From positions 1 to 64,000 of the forward strand of contig JAFAEM010000037.1 of assembly GCA_023424015.1 (NCBI GenBank): a stretch of 64,000 bases of DNA, given 5' to 3'. Under the pieces are notes generated by a model. The model was given only the letters and a program-made list of their open reading frames with translations. It had not been told where the DNA came from and made no database searches. This document shows, piece after piece, positions 18,444 through 26,968 of this stretch; positions within the stretch are counted from its first letter, which is position 1, and each line of letters begins with the position of its first letter. The stretch is from Bacteroidota bacterium. Lineage in GTDB: Bacteria; Bacteroidota; Bacteroidia; Chitinophagales; Chitinophagaceae. A program made the position numbers and the translations under genes.

Positions 18444-18710
18444 CTATCTAAAATAATTTTTTTTGTATCCCCGGTAAAAACGCCAGGCTCCATACAAAAT
18501 ACAAATGCCGCCGAAAATCTTATCGATATCATTAGGTGGGAAACTTTCGTTGAACTCCAGTTTAAACCTGTCCCGTACCAGGAAAAATATACCAGCAACA
18601 ACAATCAAAACCCCAATCGAATAATCCATCAGTGCTTTCCTAATTGCGATCTGCTTTCTTTTCTGTTTTTCGTATTCCTCCAACATAGATTTCCTTTTCA
18701 AATCGGGCAA
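18444..18710 (-). CDS. Small two-span membrane protein
   Basis: The 88-residue protein has a charged N-terminus rich in Lys, Glu and Arg (1-27), a first span around 31-44 (SIGVLIVVAGIFFLV), a short polar loop and a second weakly hydrophobic span around 66-80 (FGGICILYGAWRFY) with a basic tail. I do not recognise a named family. It lies 44 bp upstream of the PstS-like lipoprotein gene on the same strand and is likely the first gene of this three-gene unit. Confidence 0.6.
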   Translation of the reverse strand: MPDLKRKSMLEEYEKQKRKQIAIRKALMDYSIGVLIVVAGIFFLVRDRFKLEFNESFPPNDIDKIFGGICILYGAWRFYRGYKKNYFR

Positions 18711-18889
18711 ATTATTACATTTAATGAATATGCCTCTATAATTGTCAGGTTTCTGTCACAAAAAATGACTGTAAATAAGCTCCCACCTCTCATATCGCTT
18801 GTTGCCCGAAAAATAGATGCCTGGAACAGCATAATCCATAAAGCGCACCTAACTATTAACAGTTTGTCGCACAATGCTGTAAAACAGAA

Positions 18890-18897
18890 TATCTTTG
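18890..18897 (+). promoter_or_regulatory. -7 promoter box of LMW phosphatase gene
   Basis: TATCTTTG fits the Bacteroidota sigma-A -7 consensus TAnnTTTG. A TTTG that could be the -33 box lies 23 bp upstream (18863-18866), slightly farther than usual. The box ends 4 bp before the start codon, implying a very short leader. Confidence 0.5.
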
Positions 18898-18901
18898 CGC
18901 C

Positions 18902-19387
18902 ATGAAAATATTAATGGTTTGTTTGGGGAACATTTGCCGCAGTCCGCTCGCAGAGGGCATTTTACGGCATAAAGCCAGCAATTCGGGTTTAAACTGGATC
19001 GTGGAAAGTGCGGGCACCAATAGTTACCATATTGGCGAGCCACCACACCCGCTTTCTCAAAAAGTAGCAAAACTCAACGGCATCGATATATGCGACCAAC
19101 GGGCAAGACGTTTTGTAGCAGAAGATTTCGAGGTGTATGATAAAATTTACGCGCTTGCCAACGATGTACTGGATGACATCCGACGTATTGCAAAGAAAAA
19201 TTTTGATCCTTCAAAGGCCGACCTGCTCATGAATGAAATTTACCCGGGTCAGGATCTCGATGTGCCAGACCCCTGGTACGGTCCCGAGCCTGGCTATCAT
19301 GAGGTCTACAATATGATTGACGAAGTTTGCAATACCATTGTAAAAAAGTACGCACCCCATTCTCAACCCGATATCTCTCGGGTTTAA
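18902..19387 (+). CDS. Low-molecular-weight protein tyrosine phosphatase
   Basis: The 161-residue protein has the LMW-PTP P-loop CLGNICRS (C7 to S14, nucleophile C7, anion-binding R13) right after the first strand and the general-acid motif DPWYG (D123). It dephosphorylates phosphotyrosine; in bacteria it often acts in capsule or arsenate contexts, but no tyrosine kinase gene is near. It lies 17 bp upstream of hisS in the same direction and may share its transcript. Length is typical. Confidence 0.92.
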   Translation: MKILMVCLGNICRSPLAEGILRHKASNSGLNWIVESAGTNSYHIGEPPHPLSQKVAKLNGIDICDQRARRFVAEDFEVYDKIYALANDVLDDIRRIAKKNFDPSKADLLMNEIYPGQDLDVPDPWYGPEPGYHEVYNMIDEVCNTIVKKYAPHSQPDISRV

Positions 19388-19404
19388 ACTCTCAAGCAGC
19401 GCTA

Positions 19405-20766
19405 ATGGCAAAACCATCATTGCCCCAGGGCACCAGGGATTTCGGACCCGATATTGTTCGCAAACGGAATTATATTCTCAATACGATCAAAGAAGAATTT
19501 GAACGCTGGGGCTATCAGCCTCTGGAAACCCCTGCCATGGAAAACCTGGATACCTTAATGGGGAAATATGGGGAGGAAGGCGATAAACTAATTTTCAAGA
19601 TCCTCAACAACGGTCTGAGCGATCCTAAAAATATCGACAAAGCAAAAGCCGCATTTGAAAATGTATTGCAGGGCCGCAATGATAAAAACCTTACGGAACG
19701 AGCGCTGAAATATGATCTCACCATTCCATTCGCCCGCTATGTTGCGATGAATCATGGGCAACTGCCACTACCTTTCAAGCGATACCAGGTACAACCGGTG
19801 TGGCGCGCAGATCGCCCACAAAGAGGCCGATACCGCGAATTTTACCAATGCGATGCCGATGTGGTAGGCAGTCAGTCGCTGCTTAATGAAGTAGAACTAG
19901 TTCATATTTACGCAGGCGTCTTTAAAAAACTTGGGATATCGGTAGTAATAAAGATCAACAGCCGCAAGGTACTGGCGGCATTGGCTGAGCAGGCAGGCAG
20001 CGCAGATAAACTTACCGATATCACTATTGCCATCGATAAGCTCGATAAAATTGGCGCCGAAAAAGTGAAGGAAGAATTATTGCAACGCGGTCTGCAGGAA
20101 AAACAGGTAGTCCTGATCCTGCAATATTTAAATATAAGCGGAAGTAACACGGAGCGGCTCGGGCAGGTAAAAGATATTCTGGGTCAGTCTCCCCTGGCGC
20201 AAAAAGGCATCGGGGAGCTCGAAATCATACTTGCTTATTGTTCCAGCGAAATCCCGGTAAGTATTGATTTTACACTGGCGCGTGGTCTCAATTACTACAC
20301 AGGTATCATCTTCGAAATAAAAGCTGAAGGCGTGCAGATGGGGAGTATTGGTGGCGGTGGCAGATACGATGACCTTACCGGTTTATTCGGTGTACCAAAT
20401 GTGCCTGGCGTGGGAATTTCATTCGGCGTTGACCGGATCTATGATGTGATGGAAGAACTAAACCTTTTTCCCAGTGAAGTGCATACAGGCACACAGGTTT
20501 TGTTTTTCAACCTTGGCGATAGTCAAAATAAAATTGCGTTTGAACTGGCGCAACAACTGCGGGCAAGAAATATCCGTTGCGAACTTTTCCCTGACATGGT
20601 TAAAAAAGAAAAACAGTTTAAGTACGCAGATAAAAAGAATATCAGCTTTGCGGTGACCGATATTGATGGGGATCGCTTTATTGTAAAAAACCTGAAAACC
20701 GGCGAGCAGCAAACTGTGCCTGTTACCGAACTTTTAAACTATAAATTTCAGTCTTACCCAATTTAG
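19405..20766 (+). CDS. hisS: Histidyl-tRNA synthetase
   Basis: This class II aminoacyl-tRNA synthetase charges tRNA-His. The 453-residue protein begins MAKPSLPQGTRDF (the PxGxRD motif after the start), has the motif 2 region RPQRGRYREFYQCDAD, and the histidine-binding signature LARGLNYYTG with GGGGRYDDLTGLFG and the motif 3 GISFGVDR. The C-terminal anticodon-binding domain covers about 360-453. I placed the start at the ATG at 19405 because the longer open frame (from 19327) overlaps the phosphatase gene and lacks homology to the usual N-terminus. Confidence 0.96.
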   Translation: MAKPSLPQGTRDFGPDIVRKRNYILNTIKEEFERWGYQPLETPAMENLDTLMGKYGEEGDKLIFKILNNGLSDPKNIDKAKAAFENVLQGRNDKNLTERALKYDLTIPFARYVAMNHGQLPLPFKRYQVQPVWRADRPQRGRYREFYQCDADVVGSQSLLNEVELVHIYAGVFKKLGISVVIKINSRKVLAALAEQAGSADKLTDITIAIDKLDKIGAEKVKEELLQRGLQEKQVVLILQYLNISGSNTERLGQVKDILGQSPLAQKGIGELEIILAYCSSEIPVSIDFTLARGLNYYTGIIFEIKAEGVQMGSIGGGGRYDDLTGLFGVPNVPGVGISFGVDRIYDVMEELNLFPSEVHTGTQVLFFNLGDSQNKIAFELAQQLRARNIRCELFPDMVKKEKQFKYADKKNISFAVTDIDGDRFIVKNLKTGEQQTVPVTELLNYKFQSYPI

Positions 20767-20809
20767 AAAGTAGAAAAATTCTGTTTCCCTGGTTTTATTG
20801 AATCCACGA

Positions 20810-21325
20810 TTATAACTGACGGAAATGATGTTCCATATGCGCCACATAGTCGGCGATGATCCAGCCCAGTGTTTTTAATTCCCTGTTATCGTATTTCGGA
20901 TCTACCTTGTAACTGAGTTTTTCCGGGGGAATATTTTTTGCGACATAAAGTATTTGCTGATTCAAAGATTTCCAAAGTCCCAGTAAATGTACCAGTGGGA
21001 TATCCTGGTAGTGATTTACTTTCACCAGATCATCCTGTTGATAGGAAACAACCTGGTATGGCTGGGGAAGAAATTGTATTTCAGTAAACCTTTTCAGGTT
21101 ATTGATAGCTGAATCGACCAGGTGACCCAGGATCTCCTGCCGCGACCATTTACCCGGCGCAGGTCTATGCAATAGTTGTTCCTTTGAAAACTTCTCAAAA
21201 AGTCCGGCTGTATTCCGGATATGCGACTCCAGGCGCTGAAGTGCCGCGTCGAGATCATCATCATTTCTTACAAACCCGGCTTCCTGCCAGCCAGGTTGGT
21301 CATTGAGGTCATTCTTCATGATCAT
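20810..21325 (-). CDS. DinB/YfiT-like metalloenzyme-fold protein
   Basis: The 171-residue protein belongs to the DinB superfamily of four-helix bundle proteins. Key segments are RPAPGKWSRQEILGHLVDSAINNLKRF, with the first histidine of the usual three-His metal site, and DYVAHMEHHFRQL at the C-terminus, with the other histidines. The superfamily includes thiol-dependent transferases and damage-induced proteins; the substrate cannot be told from sequence. It is separately transcribed, opposite to hisS. Two start ATGs lie close together (21325 and 21319). Confidence 0.82.
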   Translation of the reverse strand: MIMKNDLNDQPGWQEAGFVRNDDDLDAALQRLESHIRNTAGLFEKFSKEQLLHRPAPGKWSRQEILGHLVDSAINNLKRFTEIQFLPQPYQVVSYQQDDLVKVNHYQDIPLVHLLGLWKSLNQQILYVAKNIPPEKLSYKVDPKYDNRELKTLGWIIADYVAHMEHHFRQL

Positions 21326-21372
21326 AATTCAGAATTAATGACAGGCTTCTGCGGCGTATTGACAACGGCATA

Positions 21373-21717
21373 CTAGTCATCAGCCTTTCGCCCATCCAGT
21401 ATCATATCACCAATTACAACGTACACGCCGCTCACTTTACCATTCTCATCTCTTTTAAAGGTCGCCTTCCCGGTATACGCCACTACTTCAAACACGTCTT
21501 TTTCTAATTGCTTCAGTTCGGAACTGCCTTGCTCAGAACTGGCATAAAGCAATCCGCTCTCAATGGTAACATTAATTTCAGTTACGGCACTTCCATCCGG
21601 GAATACATACCTGCCCGTATATTCTTTCAACGCCACGGAATCAGCTGATAGTCCATGGTGCGCAAAGCTTGTCATGGTAGCGGTGATCGCAAGTAAGAAT
21701 AACAAAAGTTTTTTCAT
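21373..21717 (-). CDS. Secreted small protein, DUF3471-like
   Basis: The 114-residue protein has a signal peptide (LLLFLLAITATMTSFA) and a short beta-rich mature part. The pattern LKEYTGRYVFPDG...VTIESGLLYA...ATFKRDENGKVSGVYV resembles the DUF3471 domain that often follows beta-lactamase-like domains; here it stands alone. It lies 62 bp after the thiolase gene on the same strand. Function unknown; family assignment is from pattern only. Confidence 0.6.
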   Translation of the reverse strand: MKKLLLFLLAITATMTSFAHHGLSADSVALKEYTGRYVFPDGSAVTEINVTIESGLLYASSEQGSSELKQLEKDVFEVVAYTGKATFKRDENGKVSGVYVVIGDMILDGRKADD

Positions 21718-21778
21718 ATAGTTGGTTTTGTTGTTTGAATTGGGAGAATTCCTAACGCTGTGTTCTTAAAGATACAGT

Positions 21779-22975
21779 TTAGTCCAATCCCTCGTAAATG
21801 ATCGTCGCGCCCTGCCCCACCCCCACACACATGGTAGCCAGGCCATACCTGATTTTTCTTCTTTTCATTTCGTGCAATAATGTCGTAGAAATGCGCACAC
21901 CACTGCAACCCAGCGGGTGCCCGATCGCGATAGCACCGCCATTGACATTGACTTTTTCCGGATCCAGTTCCAGCTCGCGGATACAGGCAATAGATTGCGA
22001 AGCAAAAGCCTCGTTAAGTTCTACAAGACCGATATCTTCTATTTTCAAACCGGCTCTTTTCAGCGCTTTACGTGTGGCTGGCACAGGACCGATACCCATT
22101 ATCGCCGGGTCAACACCCGCAACCGCCATGGATACAACGCGGGCTATGGGCTGGAACTCAAAATCCTTTACCGCGGTTTCATCCGCGAGTAGCATGGCCG
22201 CAGCCCCATCATTGATCCCTGAAGAATTACCCGCTGTCACGGTGCCATCTTTTACAAAGGCAGTTTTTAGTGAAGCCAGTTTCTCCAGCGATGTTTTCCT
22301 TGGATGCTCATCATCCACCATCCAGCTGATCAAACCATCTTTGTTGAATTCAACGGCAGCAATCTCATCTTCCCATCTTTTTGCTTCTTTGGCCGCGAAA
22401 TATTTTTCCTGCGAGCGCAGGGCAAAGAGATCCTGGTCTTCCCTTGATATTTTCCATTGCGTGGCTACATTCTCCGCCGTTTCACCCATACTGAAGGGTT
22501 GGTACATCGCAGACAGGTTTTTATTGATAAACCGCCAGCCGATGGTCGTGTCGTAAACTTCCGGAGTCCGGGAGAAGGGCATGGACTGTTTTGCCATAAC
22601 AAATGGCGCTCTCGTCATACTTTCCACACCCGAAGCAATGATCAAACGAGCATCACCACAGATCACCTGTCGGGAGGCGTCCATGATAGCCTGCAGACCT
22701 GAGGCGCAGAGCCGGTTGACCGTATTGCCTGCCACCGTTACGGGAAGTCCAGCAAGCAATGCAGCCATTCGGGCTACATTCCGATTGTCTTCTCCAGCCT
22801 GGTTGGCGGCGCCGGCAATCACTTCCCCGATCTCATGCACATCGGCAGTCTCATTTCTTTGTAATAAGGCCACCAGCGTATTTGCCAAAAGATCATCAGG
22901 ACGAACGCCGGATAACTGACCTGCATATTTTCCAACCGGTGTTCTAACCGAATCGATTACATATACTGACTTCAT
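21779..22975 (-). CDS. Acetyl-CoA acyltransferase (thiolase)
   Basis: This is a degradative-type thiolase that cleaves 3-ketoacyl-CoA with CoA, in beta-oxidation or in the 3-oxoadipyl-CoA step of aromatic degradation. The 398 residues contain the nucleophilic cysteine C90 (NRLCASGLQAI), the catalytic histidine H353 (AIGHPLGCSG) and the second cysteine C383 (MCVGVGQG). I placed the start at ATG 22975, which gives the standard MKSVYVIDSVRTPVGKY opening; the frame continues upstream into the rlmN promoter region without family similarity. The N-terminal residues resemble PcaF/PaaJ, but no other catabolic genes are near. Confidence 0.92.
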   Translation of the reverse strand: MKSVYVIDSVRTPVGKYAGQLSGVRPDDLLANTLVALLQRNETADVHEIGEVIAGAANQAGEDNRNVARMAALLAGLPVTVAGNTVNRLCASGLQAIMDASRQVICGDARLIIASGVESMTRAPFVMAKQSMPFSRTPEVYDTTIGWRFINKNLSAMYQPFSMGETAENVATQWKISREDQDLFALRSQEKYFAAKEAKRWEDEIAAVEFNKDGLISWMVDDEHPRKTSLEKLASLKTAFVKDGTVTAGNSSGINDGAAAMLLADETAVKDFEFQPIARVVSMAVAGVDPAIMGIGPVPATRKALKRAGLKIEDIGLVELNEAFASQSIACIRELELDPEKVNVNGGAIAIGHPLGCSGVRISTTLLHEMKRRKIRYGLATMCVGVGQGATIIYEGLD

Positions 22976-23064
22976 AATGCAAATTAATGCGTTAACGTAG
23001 TTCTTCTGACTGTATTGAGCAAAATTGTTTAACCTCATCCTTAACCTGGCCCTCAGCCTTACCC

Positions 23065-23072
23065 TATCTTTG
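23065..23072 (+). promoter_or_regulatory. -7 promoter box of rlmN
   Basis: TATCTTTG matches TAnnTTTG and ends 4 bp before the rlmN ATG. No obvious -33 TTG lies at the right distance. The divergent thiolase gene starts about 100 bp away. Confidence 0.45.
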
Positions 23073-23076
23073 CAGG

Positions 23077-24129
23077 ATGTTAAAAACGCGGCAGCCAAAT
23101 ATTCGTCACTTAAGCCTCGGCGACCTCGAAGCGTATTTTGCCTCATTCGGGGAGAAAAAGTTCAGGGCCAGGCAGGTGTACGACTGGTTGTGGCTGAAAC
23201 CCGTACGCAGCTTCGCGGAGATGACCAACATTTCCAAAGAATTGCGGCAGCGGCTGACCGATGAATTTAGTTTTCCATCGCTGCAGATCGATCATATACA
23301 ACATTCACAGGACGGCACTTTCAAGCTGCGCTTCAAAACCCATGACGGGCATTTTGTGGAGGGTGTGCTGATTCCCACGGTATCGGGACGTTATACTGCC
23401 TGTGTGTCCTCGCAGATCGGTTGCAGCCTGAGTTGCAAGTTTTGCGCAACCGGTTATATGGAGCGCAAGCGCAACCTGGAGTTTGATGAGATCTACGACG
23501 AAGTAGCATTGCTAAACCAACTGTGTGAAAAAGAATACGGCCGTAAACTGAGTAATATCGTGTACATGGGCATGGGCGAGCCACTACTTAATTATAAAAA
23601 TGTACTCCGGTCAATTGAACGAATCACCGCGGAAGACGGGCTTGCGATGAGCCCCAAAAGAATTACGGTGTCCACTGCCGGTGTCGCCAAGATGATCAGG
23701 CAACTGGGTGATGATAAAGTAAAATTCAAACTCGCTTTATCATTGCATGCGGCAAATGATCAGAAAAGGCATGAGATCATGCCCATCAATGACACCAACA
23801 ATATCAAATCGCTGGTGGATGCCCTGAATCATTTTTACCGTGAAACAAAGAATGAGATCACATTTGAGTATATCCTTTTCAAAGACTTTAACGATTCATT
23901 GAAGGATGCGGATGAACTTATTAAAATCTATCGCCAGGTTCCTGCCGACCTTGTCAACCTGATCGAATACAACCCCATCGACTCCGCCAGTTTTGAAAAG
24001 CCGGCTGAAGAAAAAGTGGATGCATTTATGTATTATCTCGGCAAACACAATGTCAATGTTCGCCTGCGTCGCAGCCGCGGGAAGGATATTGACGCTGCCT
24101 GCGGCCAGCTTGCCAATAAAGACAATTAA
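23077..24129 (+). CDS. rlmN: 23S rRNA/tRNA adenine-C2 methyltransferase
   Basis: This radical SAM enzyme methylates C2 of adenosine 2503 of 23S rRNA and A37 of some tRNAs. The 350 residues carry the 4Fe-4S ligands C116, C120 and C123 (CSLSCKFC) and the two catalytic cysteines C109 (ACVSSQ) and C342 (AACGQL) of the methylation cycle. The MGMGEPLLNY and RITVSTAG motifs follow in the usual order. RlmN rather than Cfr is favoured by the plain housekeeping context and length, although the two families share these motifs. Confidence 0.95.
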   Translation: MLKTRQPNIRHLSLGDLEAYFASFGEKKFRARQVYDWLWLKPVRSFAEMTNISKELRQRLTDEFSFPSLQIDHIQHSQDGTFKLRFKTHDGHFVEGVLIPTVSGRYTACVSSQIGCSLSCKFCATGYMERKRNLEFDEIYDEVALLNQLCEKEYGRKLSNIVYMGMGEPLLNYKNVLRSIERITAEDGLAMSPKRITVSTAGVAKMIRQLGDDKVKFKLALSLHAANDQKRHEIMPINDTNNIKSLVDALNHFYRETKNEITFEYILFKDFNDSLKDADELIKIYRQVPADLVNLIEYNPIDSASFEKPAEEKVDAFMYYLGKHNVNVRLRRSRGKDIDAACGQLANKDN

Positions 24130-24322
24130 TTCCTGATCCTCATATTCGATCGTCGCTCAAGTCGAATTACCATTTATCCTCCAGATTCACCATCTACGAA
24201 TAATTTCATAGTTTGGTTAAACCTCCGTTTCCCTTCCCGGTCAATGAGCTGTAAATAAGTTTTAACAAACCCTGCCGGAAGTTGAAGCCATCAGCCGGCA
24301 TCTAAAAACAAAAAAGAAAACT

Positions 24323-24955
24323 ATGAAGAAAATACTTTTAACCGTTCTGGCCGCCGCTGTGTTTACCACTGCTATGCAGGCACAGGAAACAAAGGACCGC
24401 GAACCCGGTAAACATCGTAAAATGGAAAGGCATTATCGTGGAGGTCATGATTTCAAATCCCTCAATCTTTCGGATGATCAGAAAGCAAAGATTAAAGCAT
24501 TGCAGGAAGAAAACCGAAAGCAAATGGCTGAGCTTAGAAAGAATGAAAACGTCACCGTAAAGGAGTGGAGAGAAAAAATGCGTGCTCAGCACAAGGATCA
24601 CCAGGCCAAAGTTCAAAGTCTGCTGACAGCTGATCAAAAAGCCCAGCTTGAAAAATCCAGGTCTGAGCGTAAAGCTAAAATGCAGGAAAGATCAAAAGCC
24701 AGGGGCGAAAGAATGAAAGCCAACCTGGGTCTTACCGATGAACAATCTGCTAAGCTGAAAAGCAACCGCGAGGCAATGGCAGGCAAAATGAAAGCCATCA
24801 GGGAAGATAAAGCTCTTAGTGCTGAAGCGAAAAAAACGCAAATGATGGAGTTGAGAAAGCAACAACAGGAAGAAATGAAATCTATTCTAACTAAAGAGCA
24901 GCTCGAAAAGATGAAGGAACAGCGTAAACAACGTCCTTCACGTAAAAAGATCTAA
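24323..24955 (+). CDS. Periplasmic Spy/LTXXQ-like helical protein
   Basis: The 210-residue protein has a signal peptide (LLTVLAAAVFTTAMQAQ) and a very charged, helical mature part. Four LTxxQ-type motifs occur: LSDDQKAKI (about 50), LTADQKAQL (about 95), LTDEQSAKL (about 134) and LTKEQLEKM (about 189). These define the Spy/CpxP-like superfamily of ATP-independent periplasmic chaperones and stress sensors. It is a monocistronic gene flanked by rlmN and a candidate structured RNA. The role as a chaperone is inferred from family only. Confidence 0.82.
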   Translation: MKKILLTVLAAAVFTTAMQAQETKDREPGKHRKMERHYRGGHDFKSLNLSDDQKAKIKALQEENRKQMAELRKNENVTVKEWREKMRAQHKDHQAKVQSLLTADQKAQLEKSRSERKAKMQERSKARGERMKANLGLTDEQSAKLKSNREAMAGKMKAIREDKALSAEAKKTQMMELRKQQQEEMKSILTKEQLEKMKEQRKQRPSRKKI

Positions 24956-24996
24956 GATCAAGGCAGCTGATATAGATCAGCATCACATGAATTTTT

Positions 24997-25130
24997 AATG
25001 AGGCCATCTCAATGAACTCGATTAAAGCCGCTCTGTAGGAGGCTCTGGGCGAAAACGGGCAGACAAAAACGATGCTCCCATCTCCCGCCTTCCCGGCAAA
25101 AAATCAAGTATTGAGAAGGCCTCATTTTTT
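24997..25130 (+). ncRNA. Candidate structured RNA with terminator-like end
   Basis: A long-range stem pairs 24997-25013 (AATGAGGCCATCTCAAT) with 25110-25126 (ATTGAGAAGGCCTCATT), 16 of 17 pairs, and is followed by a T-run (25124-25130). Nested inside are GATT/AATC, GCCG/CGGC and GGAGGC/GCCTTCC pairings, plus two apical hairpins: TCTG...CAGA enclosing a GGGCGAAAACGGGC-like loop, and GATG-CTCC-CATC. This layered, branched design is more than a simple terminator. It could be a small RNA (6S-like RNAs have a long closing stem), a riboswitch leader for the downstream pseudouridine synthase gene, or a decorated terminator of the Spy-like gene. I do not recognise a known class. Confidence 0.5.
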
Positions 25131-25184
25131 ATCTGAATATCACTCCTAAAATTTCGTGAATAACAGAAGCATCCCCCTTTTGAC

Positions 25185-25192
25185 TATCTTTG
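25185..25192 (+). promoter_or_regulatory. -7 promoter box of rluB-like gene
   Basis: TATCTTTG, a match to the Bacteroidota TAnnTTTG box, lies 39 bp before the ATG at 25232 and after the structured RNA, so the gene need not depend on read-through. A -33 TTG is not evident. Confidence 0.5.
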
Positions 25193-25231
25193 CCCCTCAT
25201 CAATCTACTGTTGTAAAACAGCAACTATATC

Positions 25232-26224
25232 ATGCAAAAGAAATCAGGCTATTTCGACAAATTCGCCAAAAAGAAAAGCAACGCTGCAATTAAAGAACAA
25301 TTCAAGCAGGAAAAACGAAAGATAAAAAAGGAAAGGGAAGAATACTTTGAACAAAAAAGAAAGGAGCAAAGCACCCGGGGCAAGTCTCCCACGCCTGGCC
25401 AAAAGCCACAGTTAACAAAGCGACAGTCTCAATCATCCAGCATCCAGCATCCAACATCCAGCATCCAGCATCCGGCATCCAGCACCCAGCATCCAGCATC
25501 CAGTTCCATGCCCCTCAACAAATTCCTCGCCCATAGCGGGATCGCAGCCAGAAGGGAAGCAGCGGAAATTGTAAAGCAGGGAAAAGTAAAAGTCAATAAT
25601 ATTGTTATTACCGAACCTGGTCATAAAGTTTCCGCTTCGGACAACATCAAGGTCAATGGCAAAAAAGTTTTCCTGGCGAAAAACCTGGTTTATATCCTGC
25701 TCAACAAACCCAAAGACTATATTACTACTACCGATGATCCACAGGGCAGGAAAACCGTGCTTGACCTCACGCGCAGGGCTACTACTGAAAGAATTTATCC
25801 CGTTGGCCGGCTCGACAGGAATACCTCAGGTGTTTTATTATTGACCAATGATGGTGAACTTTCACAAAGGCTAACCCATCCCAGCAACCAGGTAAAGAAA
25901 GTGTATCATGTCACGCTTAATAAGCCACTGGAGAAAAAAGATTTTGACCAGATCCTGAGCGGACTGGTCCTTGAAGATGGTCCCGCCAGTGTCGACGCAT
26001 TAGCTTATGCTGATATCAAGGATAAGACCCAGCTCGGGGTAGAGATCCACAGCGGTCGCAACCGAATCGTCAGGCGGATATTCGAATCACTGGGATATGA
26101 TGTGAAAAATCTTGACCGCGTGATCTTTGCGGGACTTACCAAAAAAAATATTGAAAGGGGTAAGTGGAGATTCCTGACCGAAAAAGAAATTCGCGATCTC
26201 AAACATTTTAAAAAAGGCAGGTAG
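25232..26224 (+). CDS. RluB-family rRNA pseudouridine synthase with N-terminal extension
   Basis: The enzyme isomerises uridine to pseudouridine in 23S rRNA (RluB/RluE/RsuA family). Residues 1-60 are a Lys/Glu/Arg-rich tail; residues about 68-91 are a low-complexity Ser/Ile/Gln/His/Pro tract coded by ten 7-bp repeats. An S4 RNA-binding domain starts at M93 (MPLNKFLAHSG). The catalytic domain has GRLDRNTSGVLLLTNDG with catalytic D195. M93 (ATG at 25508) aligns with the usual start of the family and could serve as a second start. The enzyme gene is followed after 6 bp by another pseudouridine synthase, so the two likely form an operon. Confidence 0.9.
   Translation: MQKKSGYFDKFAKKKSNAAIKEQFKQEKRKIKKEREEYFEQKRKEQSTRGKSPTPGQKPQLTKRQSQSSSIQHPTSSIQHPASSTQHPASSSMPLNKFLAHSGIAARREAAEIVKQGKVKVNNIVITEPGHKVSASDNIKVNGKKVFLAKNLVYILLNKPKDYITTTDDPQGRKTVLDLTRRATTERIYPVGRLDRNTSGVLLLTNDGELSQRLTHPSNQVKKVYHVTLNKPLEKKDFDQILSGLVLEDGPASVDALAYADIKDKTQLGVEIHSGRNRIVRRIFESLGYDVKNLDRVIFAGLTKKNIERGKWRFLTEKEIRDLKHFKKGR
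25434..25503 (+). repeat. Ten tandem heptamers CATCCAG inside rluB-like gene
   Basis: Ten consecutive 7-bp units occupy exactly 70 bp: seven are CATCCAG and the others are CATCCAA, CATCCGG and CACCCAG. They lie between the basic tail and the S4 domain. Because 7 is not a multiple of 3, gain or loss of one unit would shift the frame for a product started at 25232, while one started at 25508 would be unaffected. Confidence 0.9.
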
Positions 26225-26230
26225 GAAGCG

Positions 26231-26968
26231 ATGAAAATTTCGGATCTGATCGTTTATGAGGATGAGGATTTAATTGCTATAAATAAGCCCTCAGGCCTGT
26301 TGTCGATACCCGACCGGGCAGGTAAAGAAGAATCCTTAAAATCCTTATTGCAAGCCAGCAGGGAAAATATTTACACTGTCCATCGTCTCGATAAAGACAC
26401 CAGCGGTCTGATCATTTTCGCAAAGAATGAAAATGCACACCGACACCTTTCGATGCAGTTTGCCACGAAAAAAGATGAAGACAAAAGCACCATCAGTAAG
26501 ATATATGTGGGGTTGGTGATGGGTCAGCCTGCTCATGACAGCGGCACGATCAACCTTCCCATCGCAGAGAATATGGTCACCCGTGGCACCATGGTCATTA
26601 ACCGTCGTGGCAAACCCGCAATTACGGATTATGAAGTGCTGGAAAAGTTTGGAAATTATTCATGGGTGCAGTTTCGTATACATACGGGACGCACCCACCA
26701 GATCAGGGTACACATGAAAAACCTTGGTCACCCAATCGTATCAGATTCGCTGTATGGCGATGGGAAACCGTTATTGCTTTCATCGCTCAAACCAAAGTTC
26801 AAACTTTCGAAAAACGACCTGGAAGAGCGACCAATCCTTTCCCGACTTGCCCTGCATGCCTATCGCCTGGGTTTTACCAAACCTAACAACGAAAAGATGG
26901 AACTGCAGGCAGACCTTCCCAAAGACCTGAAAGCTACCCTGCAACAATTGACAAAATTGAAAAAATGA
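26231..26968 (+). CDS. RluA-family pseudouridine synthase
   Basis: The 245-residue protein is a RluA/RluC/RluD-type pseudouridine synthase without an S4 domain, similar in size to RluA (219 aa) and TruC (260 aa). The catalytic motif VHRLDKDTSGLIIFAKN (50-66) holds D54, and the HTGRTHQIRVHMKNLGHPIVSD signature is complete. The substrate (tRNA or 23S rRNA position) cannot be told. It lies 6 bp after the RluB-like gene and overlaps the RMD1 gene by 4 bp (ATGA), so all three are probably translationally coupled. Confidence 0.92.
   Translation: MKISDLIVYEDEDLIAINKPSGLLSIPDRAGKEESLKSLLQASRENIYTVHRLDKDTSGLIIFAKNENAHRHLSMQFATKKDEDKSTISKIYVGLVMGQPAHDSGTINLPIAENMVTRGTMVINRRGKPAITDYEVLEKFGNYSWVQFRIHTGRTHQIRVHMKNLGHPIVSDSLYGDGKPLLLSSLKPKFKLSKNDLEERPILSRLALHAYRLGFTKPNNEKMELQADLPKDLKATLQQLTKLKK

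Noticed and set aside
21798..22556. A 252-codon open frame on the plus strand
   Set aside because: It is antisense to the thiolase gene, which has full catalytic motifs; composition is Ser/Ala-rich with no known family.
24997..25130. 4.5S SRP RNA or tmRNA
   Set aside because: The conserved GGAA-tetraloop context of SRP RNA and the tRNA-like ends of tmRNA are missing.
25434..25503. CRISPR-like array
   Set aside because: Units are 7 bp with no spacers; it is a coding microsatellite, and no cas genes are in the window.
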